Assembly (NCBI GenBank): GCA_965222425.1
Contig: CBDCTW010000008.1
Location: 248,001 to 312,000, forward strand
DNA: 64,000 nt
DNA from: CBDCNP01 sp965222425
GTDB taxonomy: Bacteria; Acidobacteriota; Vicinamibacteria; Marinacidobacterales; DATDRI01
Direction of reading: 5' to 3'
The notes beneath the pieces were generated by a model. That model was not told the origin of the DNA, made no database searches, and saw nothing but the letters and a program-made list of their open reading frames with translations. Shown here one piece after another: positions 53,362-61,744 of the stretch. Position 1 is the stretch's first letter; the number at the start of each line of letters is the position of its first letter. A program made the position numbers and the translations under genes.

Positions 53362-54657
53362 CTAGGGCTCCCCTCGTCCGAACGCTACGTATTCCAAGCC
53401 TGCAAACTTGGCTTGATCACTGAGCTCTTCTTCGATACGGAGCAGTTGATTGTACTTGGCCACCCGATCGCTTCGGCTGGCGGAGCCCGTCTTTATCTGT
53501 CCGCAGCCGGTGGCGACGGCCAGATCGGCAATCGTCGTGTCTTCGGTCTCGCCCGAACGGTGAGAGATGATGGCCGCGTAGCCGCTCCGTTGAGCTTGGG
53601 TCACGACCTCTAGCGTTTCGGTGAGCGTGCCGATTTGATTGAGCTTGACCAGAATCGCATTGCCCACTCCGTTTTCGATTCCACGGCGCAGCCGCTCGCT
53701 GTGTGTGACGAAAAGGTCGTCACCGACGAGCTGCACTTTGTCTCCAAGAGATCGCGTCAGCTCTTTCCACCCATCCCAGTCGTCCTCGTCCAACCCATCT
53801 TCTATAGAGACGATGGGGTATTTGGCTACCCACTCGGAGTAGAGCTTCACCAAAGTATCACTGTCGCGGCGTGAGCCATCCGACTTGTGAAACTCGTAGG
53901 TTCCGTCGCGATAGAGCTCACTGGCAGCGACGTCGAGAGCTAGGTACACGTCCGAACCGGGACGGTAACCCGCGGCGTTGATCGCTTCCAGGACAAGTTC
54001 CATGGCCTCCTCGTTCGTGCTCAAGCTCGGTGCGAAGCCACCCTCGTCCCCCACCGCAGTAACCAATCCTTTCTTCTTGAGGAGTCCTTTGAGGGCGTGA
54101 AAGGTCTCGGCGCCTGCTCTTAGGGCGTCCTTGAACGTAGACAGGCCCGCGGGGACTACCATGAACTCTTGAACGTCCAGGTTGTTGTCGGCGTGGGCCC
54201 CGCCGTTGACGATGTTCATCATCGGCACCGGCAGTACTCTCGCGACCGGGCCGCCCAGGTAGCGGAATAGGGGTAGCCCGACTTGTTCGGCGGCGGCGTG
54301 CGCGACCGCCAACGAGACCGCCAGAATGGCGTTGGAACCAAGGCGGCTCTTGTTCGGCGTGCCGTCGAGCTCGATGAGGAGGCGGTCGATGAGCGCTTGC
54401 TCGCAGGCGTCCTTGCCCGTGAGCTCGGGGGCGATTTCATCGAGAATGTGGGTCACCGCCTGGCTCACGCCTTTACCACCCCAACGCGAGGGGTCCCCGT
54501 CGCGAAGCTCGATAGCTTCGTGCTTACCGGTCGACGCCCCGGACGGTACCGCCGCACGCCCGAGCGCCCCACCCTCGAGCACCACTTCGGCCTCTACGGT
54601 TGGATTGCCTCGGGAGTCCACGATCTCCCGAGCGAAAATGGAATCGATGGTGGTCAC
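53362..54657 (-). CDS. eno: Enolase
   Basis: 431 residues; converts 2-phosphoglycerate to phosphoenolpyruvate in glycolysis. Signature features: ARE(I)VDSRGNPTVE at the start, the lid loop AAVPSGASTGKHEA, magnesium ligands in LALDVAAS, SIEDGLDEDDW and LVGDDLFVTH, the catalytic lysine in ILVKLNQIGTLTE, and SHRSGETEDTTIADLAVATG near the C-terminus. The length is exactly typical. It is monocistronic, convergent with the hypothetical gene. An AAGGCGA-type ribosome-binding sequence precedes the ATG. Confidence 0.97.
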   Translation of the reverse strand: MTTIDSIFAREIVDSRGNPTVEAEVVLEGGALGRAAVPSGASTGKHEAIELRDGDPSRWGGKGVSQAVTHILDEIAPELTGKDACEQALIDRLLIELDGTPNKSRLGSNAILAVSLAVAHAAAEQVGLPLFRYLGGPVARVLPVPMMNIVNGGAHADNNLDVQEFMVVPAGLSTFKDALRAGAETFHALKGLLKKKGLVTAVGDEGGFAPSLSTNEEAMELVLEAINAAGYRPGSDVYLALDVAASELYRDGTYEFHKSDGSRRDSDTLVKLYSEWVAKYPIVSIEDGLDEDDWDGWKELTRSLGDKVQLVGDDLFVTHSERLRRGIENGVGNAILVKLNQIGTLTETLEVVTQAQRSGYAAIISHRSGETEDTTIADLAVATGCGQIKTGSASRSDRVAKYNQLLRIEEELSDQAKFAGLEYVAFGRGEP

Positions 54658-54818
54658 CCTTCGCCTCCTTGGTCTGCTGAGCTCTTAGAAACGGATCCGC
54701 GAATCCCGGCAGGGAAGTCTAACCCGCGCCCGGTCGTGGTCCAATCCGCGCCTGGCGTGGGAGTAAGCTAGATGATGGACGCCGTCGCTCTCCCCCGGCA
54801 TTCTAGAACCCGGATAAT

Positions 54819-54847
54819 TTGACACCGTCGGGTGGCTGTGATAACCA
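54819..54847 (+). promoter_or_regulatory. Possible promoter of the outer-membrane protein gene
   Basis: TTGACA, a 17-base spacer, then TAACCA, about 115 bases upstream of the ATG at 54962. The rest of the gap 54658-54961 shows nothing else definite. Confidence 0.35.
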
Positions 54848-54961
54848 CAAGTGGGCATGGGTTTCCCGTCATGACATACACAAACGCCAGGTGACTATAA
54901 GTTGTTTGTTTTTTTAGATTTATCTGCAAAGGGGTCTCTTCCCTCGAAGAATTGCCTCTTC

Positions 54962-56890
54962 ATGCTTGCCCGCCGCTCGGTGCTAGGCGCGCTAGTTTTC
55001 GTTGCGTCCCTGGCTTTCACCAGCGCTGCTTTCGCCTCCCTGGCGAGGAACGAGTCAGCCCCAATGGGGAACAACGCTTCAGCCCTGCAAGTTCTGGAGG
55101 GCAGTGTCAGCACCGATAGTGGCGAGCCGCTCGTCGGTGCGCTCGTATCCATCTTCGGCGCCAATCTCGGAGGGCGCGGCTTGATTGCGTTCACCGACGA
55201 GGACGGGCACTTCCTGGTGCCGGACCTCGAGCCGGGTCTCTATATGATTCGGGCTTATCTTGCCGGCTTTCTGCTATCGAGCTACTCGCGAATACAGTTG
55301 GACGTCGGCGAGGGGGTGAGCTCGAAGCCCGTCTCCATGCAGTTGGCTTCGCGCGAGAGCGAAGCGGACCGCACTGGAGGCCCTGAAATCCCTAAAATTT
55401 ATGAAAACGAGAACATCCCGAGCGAGCCAACCTCGGAAAACGATCAAAAAGTAGCGGAGTTCCAATGGCTCCTGCGCCACGGCAAGAGGAACATCCTCCA
55501 CCAGGAGGCCGAAGGGCTTCCCGAATACTTGGACGGGGAACAGACAAACCCTGAAGACCCTGCAAGTCCTGCCAGTGAAGACCCTGCCGTTCAAGAAGTG
55601 GCTGCCTTGCAGATGCCCCCAAAGGCCATGAACTCGATGGCCGGTGAGCTGGGGCTCTTCGCATTCCAACGAGGACTCGACGACCTCCCAACCACCCCCG
55701 GCGAAGTCGATGCGCAACTCACCTATGCACGGTTGAACATTCCGACCGGACCTGCGAGTCAATGGATGGTGAGCGCCCAGCTCTTGGAATCAGCGCTGTT
55801 CTCGTGGATGGCACAGGCGGAGTTCAATGCCGAGCTTGACTCGGGCCAACAGCTGTCAGCGGGCGTCGCCTACGGTAGTCATCAGTACCGCGATATCCAG
55901 AGCGCGCCTGTCGCGAATGTCGGGATCACCTATGGCCCGTCTAGCCCATCGGGCAGCCGCACGAGCGAGTGGTTCGGGACCGTCTATGGATCCCATCGTT
56001 TCCGAATTGGTGCGGCCGACGTGGGAGCGGGTCTCGCCTATCACCACTATTCCTACTTGCACCGTTCGAACTACGCGGCGCCACGGGTCGATGTGTCGTT
56101 CGCCGTCGATTCGAACGCGGACACCCTGATCCGCGGTCTTCTGGACTACCGCGTCTCGGCTCCCGGCGGCGAAGGCCTGGGTCTGTTGGCGCGGATGGTC
56201 AGCGCTGACTTCTTGGGCACGGCGGAGCGAGGGCACCGCGGCCCGGCAAACTTGACCGCGGAAACGGCGATTCGTTACCAGGTGAGCGTCGAGCGTCGGC
56301 TGGGCAGTGAGGGGGCGGTCGAGGTTCGAGTCTTTCAAGAACAAATTAAAGATCCCCTTCTCAAGGCCTACCTCAAGCATCCGGCGGGTACCGGAGGGCC
56401 TGGGCACTACCTGGTTTTGAATCAGGGAGACATGCAAGCGAGAGGCGTTGGCCTTGCGATCTCACGCCAGTTCGGCGCGGTCTCCGGCTCGTTCGGCTAC
56501 ACGTTCGGGCTCGGGCGCGCTCTCGCCGAAAACGTCGGTGCGTTCCAGGCGGGCAACGACGAACAGATGCACGACTTGACCACGAGTGTCCAGACACAGA
56601 TCCGCCAGACTCGCACTCGCGTTCTCGCGATGTACCGGTTGAGCACGCACCCCACGTTGGCGCCGAGCCTGGTTCGCGGGAGCAGGGGTGCGAACGCTAT
56701 GGATTTTCGCTTCAACCTTCAGGTTCACCAACTGCTGCCTTTCGTGGGATGGAACAACACACAGTGGGAGCTAATGGTCGCGGTGAGGAATCTTTTTTAC
56801 GCGAACTTCGAGGACGGAACGTTCCTCGAAGAAATGTCGGTGATCGATTCGCCGGCTCGAGTGCTAGGAGGGGTCACGGTTCACTTTTGA
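54962..56890 (+). CDS. CarboxypepD_reg plus outer-membrane barrel protein
   Basis: 642 residues from the preferred ATG at 54962, which begins a clean signal peptide (LGALVFVASLAFTSAAFA). A TTG at 54902 is an in-frame alternative. An N-terminal carboxypeptidase-regulatory-like domain (LEGSVSTDSGEPLVGALVSI, then TDEDGHFLVPDLEPGLYMIR) is followed by a linker and a long beta-rich region. That region has alternating aromatic strands (HRFRIGAADVGAGLAYHHYS, WELMVAVRNLFYANFEDGTF) and ends in phenylalanine (GGVTVHF), as for outer-membrane barrels. Related TonB-dependent proteins have a plug domain; I see none here. A terminator follows. Confidence 0.75.
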   Translation: MLARRSVLGALVFVASLAFTSAAFASLARNESAPMGNNASALQVLEGSVSTDSGEPLVGALVSIFGANLGGRGLIAFTDEDGHFLVPDLEPGLYMIRAYLAGFLLSSYSRIQLDVGEGVSSKPVSMQLASRESEADRTGGPEIPKIYENENIPSEPTSENDQKVAEFQWLLRHGKRNILHQEAEGLPEYLDGEQTNPEDPASPASEDPAVQEVAALQMPPKAMNSMAGELGLFAFQRGLDDLPTTPGEVDAQLTYARLNIPTGPASQWMVSAQLLESALFSWMAQAEFNAELDSGQQLSAGVAYGSHQYRDIQSAPVANVGITYGPSSPSGSRTSEWFGTVYGSHRFRIGAADVGAGLAYHHYSYLHRSNYAAPRVDVSFAVDSNADTLIRGLLDYRVSAPGGEGLGLLARMVSADFLGTAERGHRGPANLTAETAIRYQVSVERRLGSEGAVEVRVFQEQIKDPLLKAYLKHPAGTGGPGHYLVLNQGDMQARGVGLAISRQFGAVSGSFGYTFGLGRALAENVGAFQAGNDEQMHDLTTSVQTQIRQTRTRVLAMYRLSTHPTLAPSLVRGSRGANAMDFRFNLQVHQLLPFVGWNNTQWELMVAVRNLFYANFEDGTFLEEMSVIDSPARVLGGVTVHF

Positions 56891-56929
56891 AACAGTTCGC
56901 CGGAAAGGCAGACATAAGGAACCAGCGCG

Positions 56930-56956
56930 CCACCCGATTCGGGTGGCTTTTTTTTG
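56930..56956 (+). terminator. Rho-independent terminator
   Basis: Perfect 8-bp stem GCCACCCG/CGGGTGGC with loop ATT, followed by eight T residues, 40 bases after the barrel-protein stop. Confidence 0.9.
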
Positions 56957-57283
56957 TCCGCCGCCTGGCTAGGTTGATACTGGCACCCCGGCAGTTTGGC
57001 GGCCGACAGGATCTGAAAGGCGCCCCTCGAGTTTCATATCCCTTTCCGTCACAATCGGCGTTTGGCTAGGGCCGCTGGCGCGCTGGATAGCGGCACCTGC
57101 GGGTAGTGACGGCCTCAAGTGGCAACTTCCCATTTTGACGCCCCACAGGATCAGCCTAGTAGGTGGATCCGAAAAGCTGGATCGCGGGTACGAGAAAGTG
57201 GATCCAGGCCAGGCCAAGCTTGCGGATCCATAAATAACCCATTGTTTTTAAAGGGTTTAGTGGAGTGAAATGGGAGCGGCCCA
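56957..57283. other. Intergenic region without a recognised gene
   Basis: Contains several GGATCC/GGATCG-like words between 57120 and 57230 in a loosely repeated arrangement, and no convincing coding frame. Confidence 0.4.
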
Positions 57284-57299
57284 TGGTATGGAAATTGCT
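57284..57299 (+). promoter_or_regulatory. Sigma-54-like promoter of the kinase gene
   Basis: TGGTATG-GAAA-TTGCT fits the -24/-12 pattern (TGGCACG N4 TTGCW), with the GG and GC doublets at the correct distance. It lies about 50 bases upstream of the kinase start. The downstream regulator is a sigma-54 activator, so autoregulation is plausible. Confidence 0.5.
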
Positions 57300-57348
57300 C
57301 CTAATTCCCCGGATGGTTGGGTCCTAGATAGAACGTCATGAGGCACAC

Positions 57349-60270
57349 GTGCAGCAACTGACTCCCAGGGCGCGATCCTTGAAGGTTTTGCTAGTCCTAG
57401 CGACTACCGGGACGCTTCTAGCTCTGGGGCTTAACAACATCGCGCTCAAGGCTAGCTTTCACCTCCTGGATGACGGCGTTTTCTGGGAGGCCCAGGACGC
57501 CCGGGTCGTTGCCAAGAGGATGGATCCGGATGGCCCGGCTGCGGAAGCGGGGCTTCGAAAGGGCGACGTCCTGGTGGCCATCGGCGATCAAGCGGTCGAT
57601 GCGCCCATTGACGTTCGAGACATTCTCGATCGCTTCACAGAAGGTCAGACGCTCACCTACCAGGTGATTCGAGTCGACGAGCGCCGTGCGTTTTCCATTC
57701 CCGTTGCGCCGCTGCCTCGAGGCAACGTCGGCCTCTACTACTTCCTGGCAGTGGTGGGTATCTTCTCGCTTGTGGTCGGCACCGTGGTCTACGTCCGCCG
57801 GCGAGGGCTTGCGGGAACCGCGCACTTCTACCTTCTCTGCGTGTTCTGGTTTCTGGCCTGGGGTATTACTTTCACCGGGAAGCTGAACGTTTGGGACTCT
57901 GCTTTTTACTGGATGGACGTGGTCGGGGTGCTCTTCTTTCCCCCGGTGTTCTTACATTTCGCGCTCGGTTTTCCGGAAAGAAAGCCTTTTGTAGAGAAGC
58001 ACCGATGGGTCTTCCCGCTTCTTTACGTGCCCTCTCTTCTGCTGATCTTTGTGGTCCTCCTGGGGAAGCTTTTCTTTTTTGCCAACGTGCCATGGGGAGA
58101 TGAATTCTTCGTTCAATCGAATCACGTACTCGACCGTTTGTTACCGTTTTACGTAGCGGTCATGTCCCTCGCCGCCTTTGCCGGCTTCGTCGATTCCTAC
58201 CACAAAGCACGAACCATTACCGTCAAGAAACAAACGAAGTGGATCGTTTGGGGAACCGGTTTCGGTATCGCACCCTTCGCGCTCTTCTACGCGCTTCCGT
58301 ACTTGGTCGGCATCCAACCTAGTCTGGCCCTCGAGCTCTCGGCCGTCCCGCTCGCGCTGATACCGCTGTCGTTTGCCTACGCAATCGTCAAGTACCGGTT
58401 GATGGATGTCGAGGTTCTCTTCAAGCGCGGGGTGGTCTACACCTTGGCCTCGGCCACCGTGATTGGACTCTATCTCGCGATCTTTCTTCTCGGAACGCAT
58501 TACTTGGTCGCCGACCCTCACAGCACGGTTATTGCACTCCTCGCCACGATGGTGGTGGTGCTGGTGTTCACGCCGCTGAAAAGCCGCATTCAAGTTGAGA
58601 TCGACCGGCTGTTTTATCGGGAACGGTACGACTACCGCACTGCTCTGCTGGCGTTCTCGAGGGATCTAAACGGTTATCTAGATCTTGACCATCTATCTCA
58701 GAGACTGGTCGAACGCATCCGCGATACCTTCGAAGTCGACAAAGTTTTGCTACTAGCACCCAACGGCGACGGCTACTTTTCGGTGCTGGCGGGTTTGGGA
58801 CTATCGGAAACGGAATGCCGCACGGTTCGGATTGCGCCGGACTCGATGCTGCTGGGCCGCTTGGCTCAGGGCGCACCGGTCTACTACGACGGAACGGAGA
58901 CTCGCGAGCAAGCGGTGTTACCCGAGCTCGACGAGTTCATGACGCATGGACTGCCCTATGCGATCCCGTGCCTGGCTCAAGGCAAAGTCGTCGGTGTAAT
59001 CCTGCTCGGCCGTCGTTGGGACCAGAGCGCGCTTTCCAGCGAAGACGTGGAACTGCTCCAGACGTTATCGGGCCAGGCGGCGACGGCTTTAGAGAACGCC
59101 GGTCTGTATCGTTCTTTGGAGCTCAAGGCGGAACAATTCGAGCGGCTCAAGGAACACAGTGAGAACACCATCGAGTCTCTTGAGGCCGGTATCCTAGTGC
59201 TCGATCTGGACGGCGAGGTCGTCCGCTGGAATCGTTCCCTGGAGCGACTGCACGGCGTCTCGCGAGACGAAGCTCTGGGGCGCACGATTGAAGAGCTGTT
59301 TCCCGTCTCCTTCCAAGAGGTCCTGGTGGCCAGTATGGGAGAGGCCTGGTGGACAAGGGCCGAGGCGAGTGGCGTTTCTCGTTTGAACCTGCACAACCGG
59401 CGTGACGAAACCAAGGTGGTGACGCTTCGGGTGGCTCCTTTCGTTTCCGGCACTGGAGAGACTCAGGGGACGATCGTCATCTTCGAAGACGTTACCGAAA
59501 AGGTCGGACTCGAGACCCAGCTTCGACTCCGAGAGAAGATGGCTTCGCTCGGTCTCCTCGCCGCGGGAGTAGCGCACGAGGTCAATACTCCCCTGACCGG
59601 CATCAGCAGCTTCACGCAAATGCTGATAAACCGGACGGAGAAGGACGACCCCAGAGCCGAGCTACTGGAGAAGGTCGAGCGTCAAACGGAGCGCGCCTCT
59701 AAAATCGTCAACAACCTTCTCAACTTTGCGCGCCAAGGCCATTCGAGCTTCGTCCCGGTTGACCTCAATGAACAGATTCAGGACGTGCTCTCCCTATTAG
59801 AGCACCAATTGACCCGCGCCCGGGTCCAGGTGCGGCTCGAGCTGAGCGAGGATTTGCCAAGTGTTCTGGGCGACGAGAACAAGCTACAGCAGGTATTCTT
59901 GAATCTGATCCTGAACGCCCAGGACGCGATGCCATCCGGCGGATGGCTCACCATCAAGACGCTCGCACGAGCCTCCGGTGTAACGGTGGAAGTTTCCGAT
60001 ACCGGCCAGGGCATCAGCAGGGATGACGTCAAGAGGATTTACGACCCGTTCTTCACAACCAAGCGCGCGGGTCGGAGCGGCACGGGATTGGGCCTTTCGA
60101 TCAGCTACGGAATTGTTCAGGAGCACTCCGGACACATTTCAGTGGAAAGCGCGGTCGGCAAGGGAACGCGTTTTCAGATCAAATTGCCTTCCCTGGAGAT
60201 GTTGGCGGCCTCCTCGGCTACCAAGGGTTCCGCACCCCGATCCGTAATCGGGAAGGCGAAAGGGAGCTAA
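57349..60270 (+). CDS. PDZ/multi-TM sensor histidine kinase
   Basis: 973 residues. In order: an N-terminal helix (12-32), a PDZ-like domain (about 45-120, DGPAAEAGLRKGDVLVAIGD), some eight membrane helices (125-390), a GAF-like domain (about 430-590), a PAS domain (605-720, LEAGILVLDLDGEVVRWNRS), HisKA with the phospho-accepting histidine near 743 in GVAHEVNTPLTGI, and the HATPase with N-box LNLILNAQDAM, DTGQGI, PFFTTK and GTGLGLSIS. It should autophosphorylate in response to a membrane or periplasmic cue and signal to the adjacent NtrC-type regulator. The start is GTG at 57349. The PDZ fused to a membrane sensor is uncommon. Confidence 0.92.
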   Translation: MQQLTPRARSLKVLLVLATTGTLLALGLNNIALKASFHLLDDGVFWEAQDARVVAKRMDPDGPAAEAGLRKGDVLVAIGDQAVDAPIDVRDILDRFTEGQTLTYQVIRVDERRAFSIPVAPLPRGNVGLYYFLAVVGIFSLVVGTVVYVRRRGLAGTAHFYLLCVFWFLAWGITFTGKLNVWDSAFYWMDVVGVLFFPPVFLHFALGFPERKPFVEKHRWVFPLLYVPSLLLIFVVLLGKLFFFANVPWGDEFFVQSNHVLDRLLPFYVAVMSLAAFAGFVDSYHKARTITVKKQTKWIVWGTGFGIAPFALFYALPYLVGIQPSLALELSAVPLALIPLSFAYAIVKYRLMDVEVLFKRGVVYTLASATVIGLYLAIFLLGTHYLVADPHSTVIALLATMVVVLVFTPLKSRIQVEIDRLFYRERYDYRTALLAFSRDLNGYLDLDHLSQRLVERIRDTFEVDKVLLLAPNGDGYFSVLAGLGLSETECRTVRIAPDSMLLGRLAQGAPVYYDGTETREQAVLPELDEFMTHGLPYAIPCLAQGKVVGVILLGRRWDQSALSSEDVELLQTLSGQAATALENAGLYRSLELKAEQFERLKEHSENTIESLEAGILVLDLDGEVVRWNRSLERLHGVSRDEALGRTIEELFPVSFQEVLVASMGEAWWTRAEASGVSRLNLHNRRDETKVVTLRVAPFVSGTGETQGTIVIFEDVTEKVGLETQLRLREKMASLGLLAAGVAHEVNTPLTGISSFTQMLINRTEKDDPRAELLEKVERQTERASKIVNNLLNFARQGHSSFVPVDLNEQIQDVLSLLEHQLTRARVQVRLELSEDLPSVLGDENKLQQVFLNLILNAQDAMPSGGWLTIKTLARASGVTVEVSDTGQGISRDDVKRIYDPFFTTKRAGRSGTGLGLSISYGIVQEHSGHISVESAVGKGTRFQIKLPSLEMLAASSATKGSAPRSVIGKAKGS

Positions 60271-60317
60271 GACCCGCGCATTTGGCCATCCCCGTAAGTC
60301 GGGCCAGAATAGAGACC

Positions 60318-61724
60318 ATGAGTGATAAAGGAACCGTTCTCGTCGTTGACGACGAGGAGGTGATGCGCGAGATCCTGGACTCGCTGTTGACCCAGGAAGG
60401 TTACCGCGTAAAGTTAGCGGCGACTGGCGAGGACGGGCTCGAGCTGGCGCGTCGCGAGCCGGTCGACGTGGCCATCGTCGACGTCATGCTCCCTGACATG
60501 TCGGGCATCGAAGTTCTCGAAGCGCTCAAGAAGGCGGATCTGGAAATAGTGGTGATGATGATCACCGCGTTCGCCTCGGTAGAAACGGCCATCACCGCGA
60601 TGAAGATGGGTGCTTTCGATTACATCACCAAGCCTTTCAAGAATGACGAGGTCCTAGTGGTGGTGGCCAACGGAGCCCACCAGCGCCATCTTGTCACCGA
60701 GAACCGCACGCTCAAACAGGCACTCTCCAGCCACCAGCGCTACGACGTCTTGGTGGGCAAGGCGCCCAAAATGCAAGAAGTCTACGCCTTGATCCAGCAG
60801 GTGGCGCCTTCGCGAAGCACGGTCCTGATCTCTGGCGAAAGCGGTACCGGGAAGGAGTTGGCGGCCAAGGCCATTCACAACAGTAGCACGCGCAGCGAAA
60901 AGCCTTTCGTCACGGTGAACTCGGGGAGCCTACCGCCCGATCTGCTCGAGAGTAATCTGTTCGGACACGTCAAAGGAGCCTTTACCGGGGCGGTCAGCCC
61001 CAAGAAGGGCCTCTTCGAGGTCGCTAGCGGCGGAAGCATCTTTTTCGACGAGATCGGAACGGTTCATCTCGAAACACAGGCCAAGCTCCTTCGCGTAATT
61101 CAAGAAAAGGAGTTCATGCGTCTGGGAGGCGTCGACAACATCAGGGTGGACGTCCGCATCATCGCGGCGACCAACACCGATCTCAAACAGCTCGTGCATC
61201 AAGGCGGCTTCCGAGAGGATCTCTACTATCGGCTGAACGTCATCAACGTCACGCTGCCCGCTCTGCGGCAGCGCAAAGAAGATATCCCTCTGTTGGTGAA
61301 TCACTTCCTCGTCAAGTACGGTGAGGAGAACGGCCGCCTCAATGTCGAGCTGGAAAAGGAAGCCCTGCAGGCGCTCGTTGAGTACGACTGGCCAGGCAAC
61401 GTGCGGGAGCTCGAGAACGTCATCGAGCGAGCGGTCGTACTGACGGAGGGCACGTCCATCGACCGCCGTCTCATCCCCGAACACGTCCGCTCCGGTCCTA
61501 CCTTCCGCGTGCCGCAGGTGGTCGTTCCCGAGGAAGGGATCTCTTTCCGCGACGTCATAACCGATTTCGAGAGAAAACTGATCGAGTCGTCACTCGAAAT
61601 ATCCGGAGGGGTGCAAAAGAAGGCAGCGCAGCTTCTTGGACTCAAACCTACGACCCTGAACGAGATGATCAAACGCTACAATATCCAGTTCGAAAGGAAA
61701 GAAACGTCGACTGGTGAATACTGA
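60318..61724 (+). CDS. NtrC-class sigma-54 response regulator
   Basis: 468 residues from the ATG at 60318. The receiver domain (1-120) has the phospho-acceptor D55 in VAIVDVMLPD and the conserved lysine in ITKPF. The AAA+ activator domain (about 145-380) has Walker A GESGTGKE, the sigma-54 contact loop GAFTGA and SIFFDEIG. A Fis-type helix-turn-helix ends the protein (GGVQKKAAQLLGLKPTTLNE). It lies 47 bases after the kinase gene and is its cognate partner. A sigma-54-like promoter before the kinase suggests self-activation. Confidence 0.95.
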   Translation: MSDKGTVLVVDDEEVMREILDSLLTQEGYRVKLAATGEDGLELARREPVDVAIVDVMLPDMSGIEVLEALKKADLEIVVMMITAFASVETAITAMKMGAFDYITKPFKNDEVLVVVANGAHQRHLVTENRTLKQALSSHQRYDVLVGKAPKMQEVYALIQQVAPSRSTVLISGESGTGKELAAKAIHNSSTRSEKPFVTVNSGSLPPDLLESNLFGHVKGAFTGAVSPKKGLFEVASGGSIFFDEIGTVHLETQAKLLRVIQEKEFMRLGGVDNIRVDVRIIAATNTDLKQLVHQGGFREDLYYRLNVINVTLPALRQRKEDIPLLVNHFLVKYGEENGRLNVELEKEALQALVEYDWPGNVRELENVIERAVVLTEGTSIDRRLIPEHVRSGPTFRVPQVVVPEEGISFRDVITDFERKLIESSLEISGGVQKKAAQLLGLKPTTLNEMIKRYNIQFERKETSTGEY

Positions 61725-61744
61725 CAACAACGGACGGTTGTAAA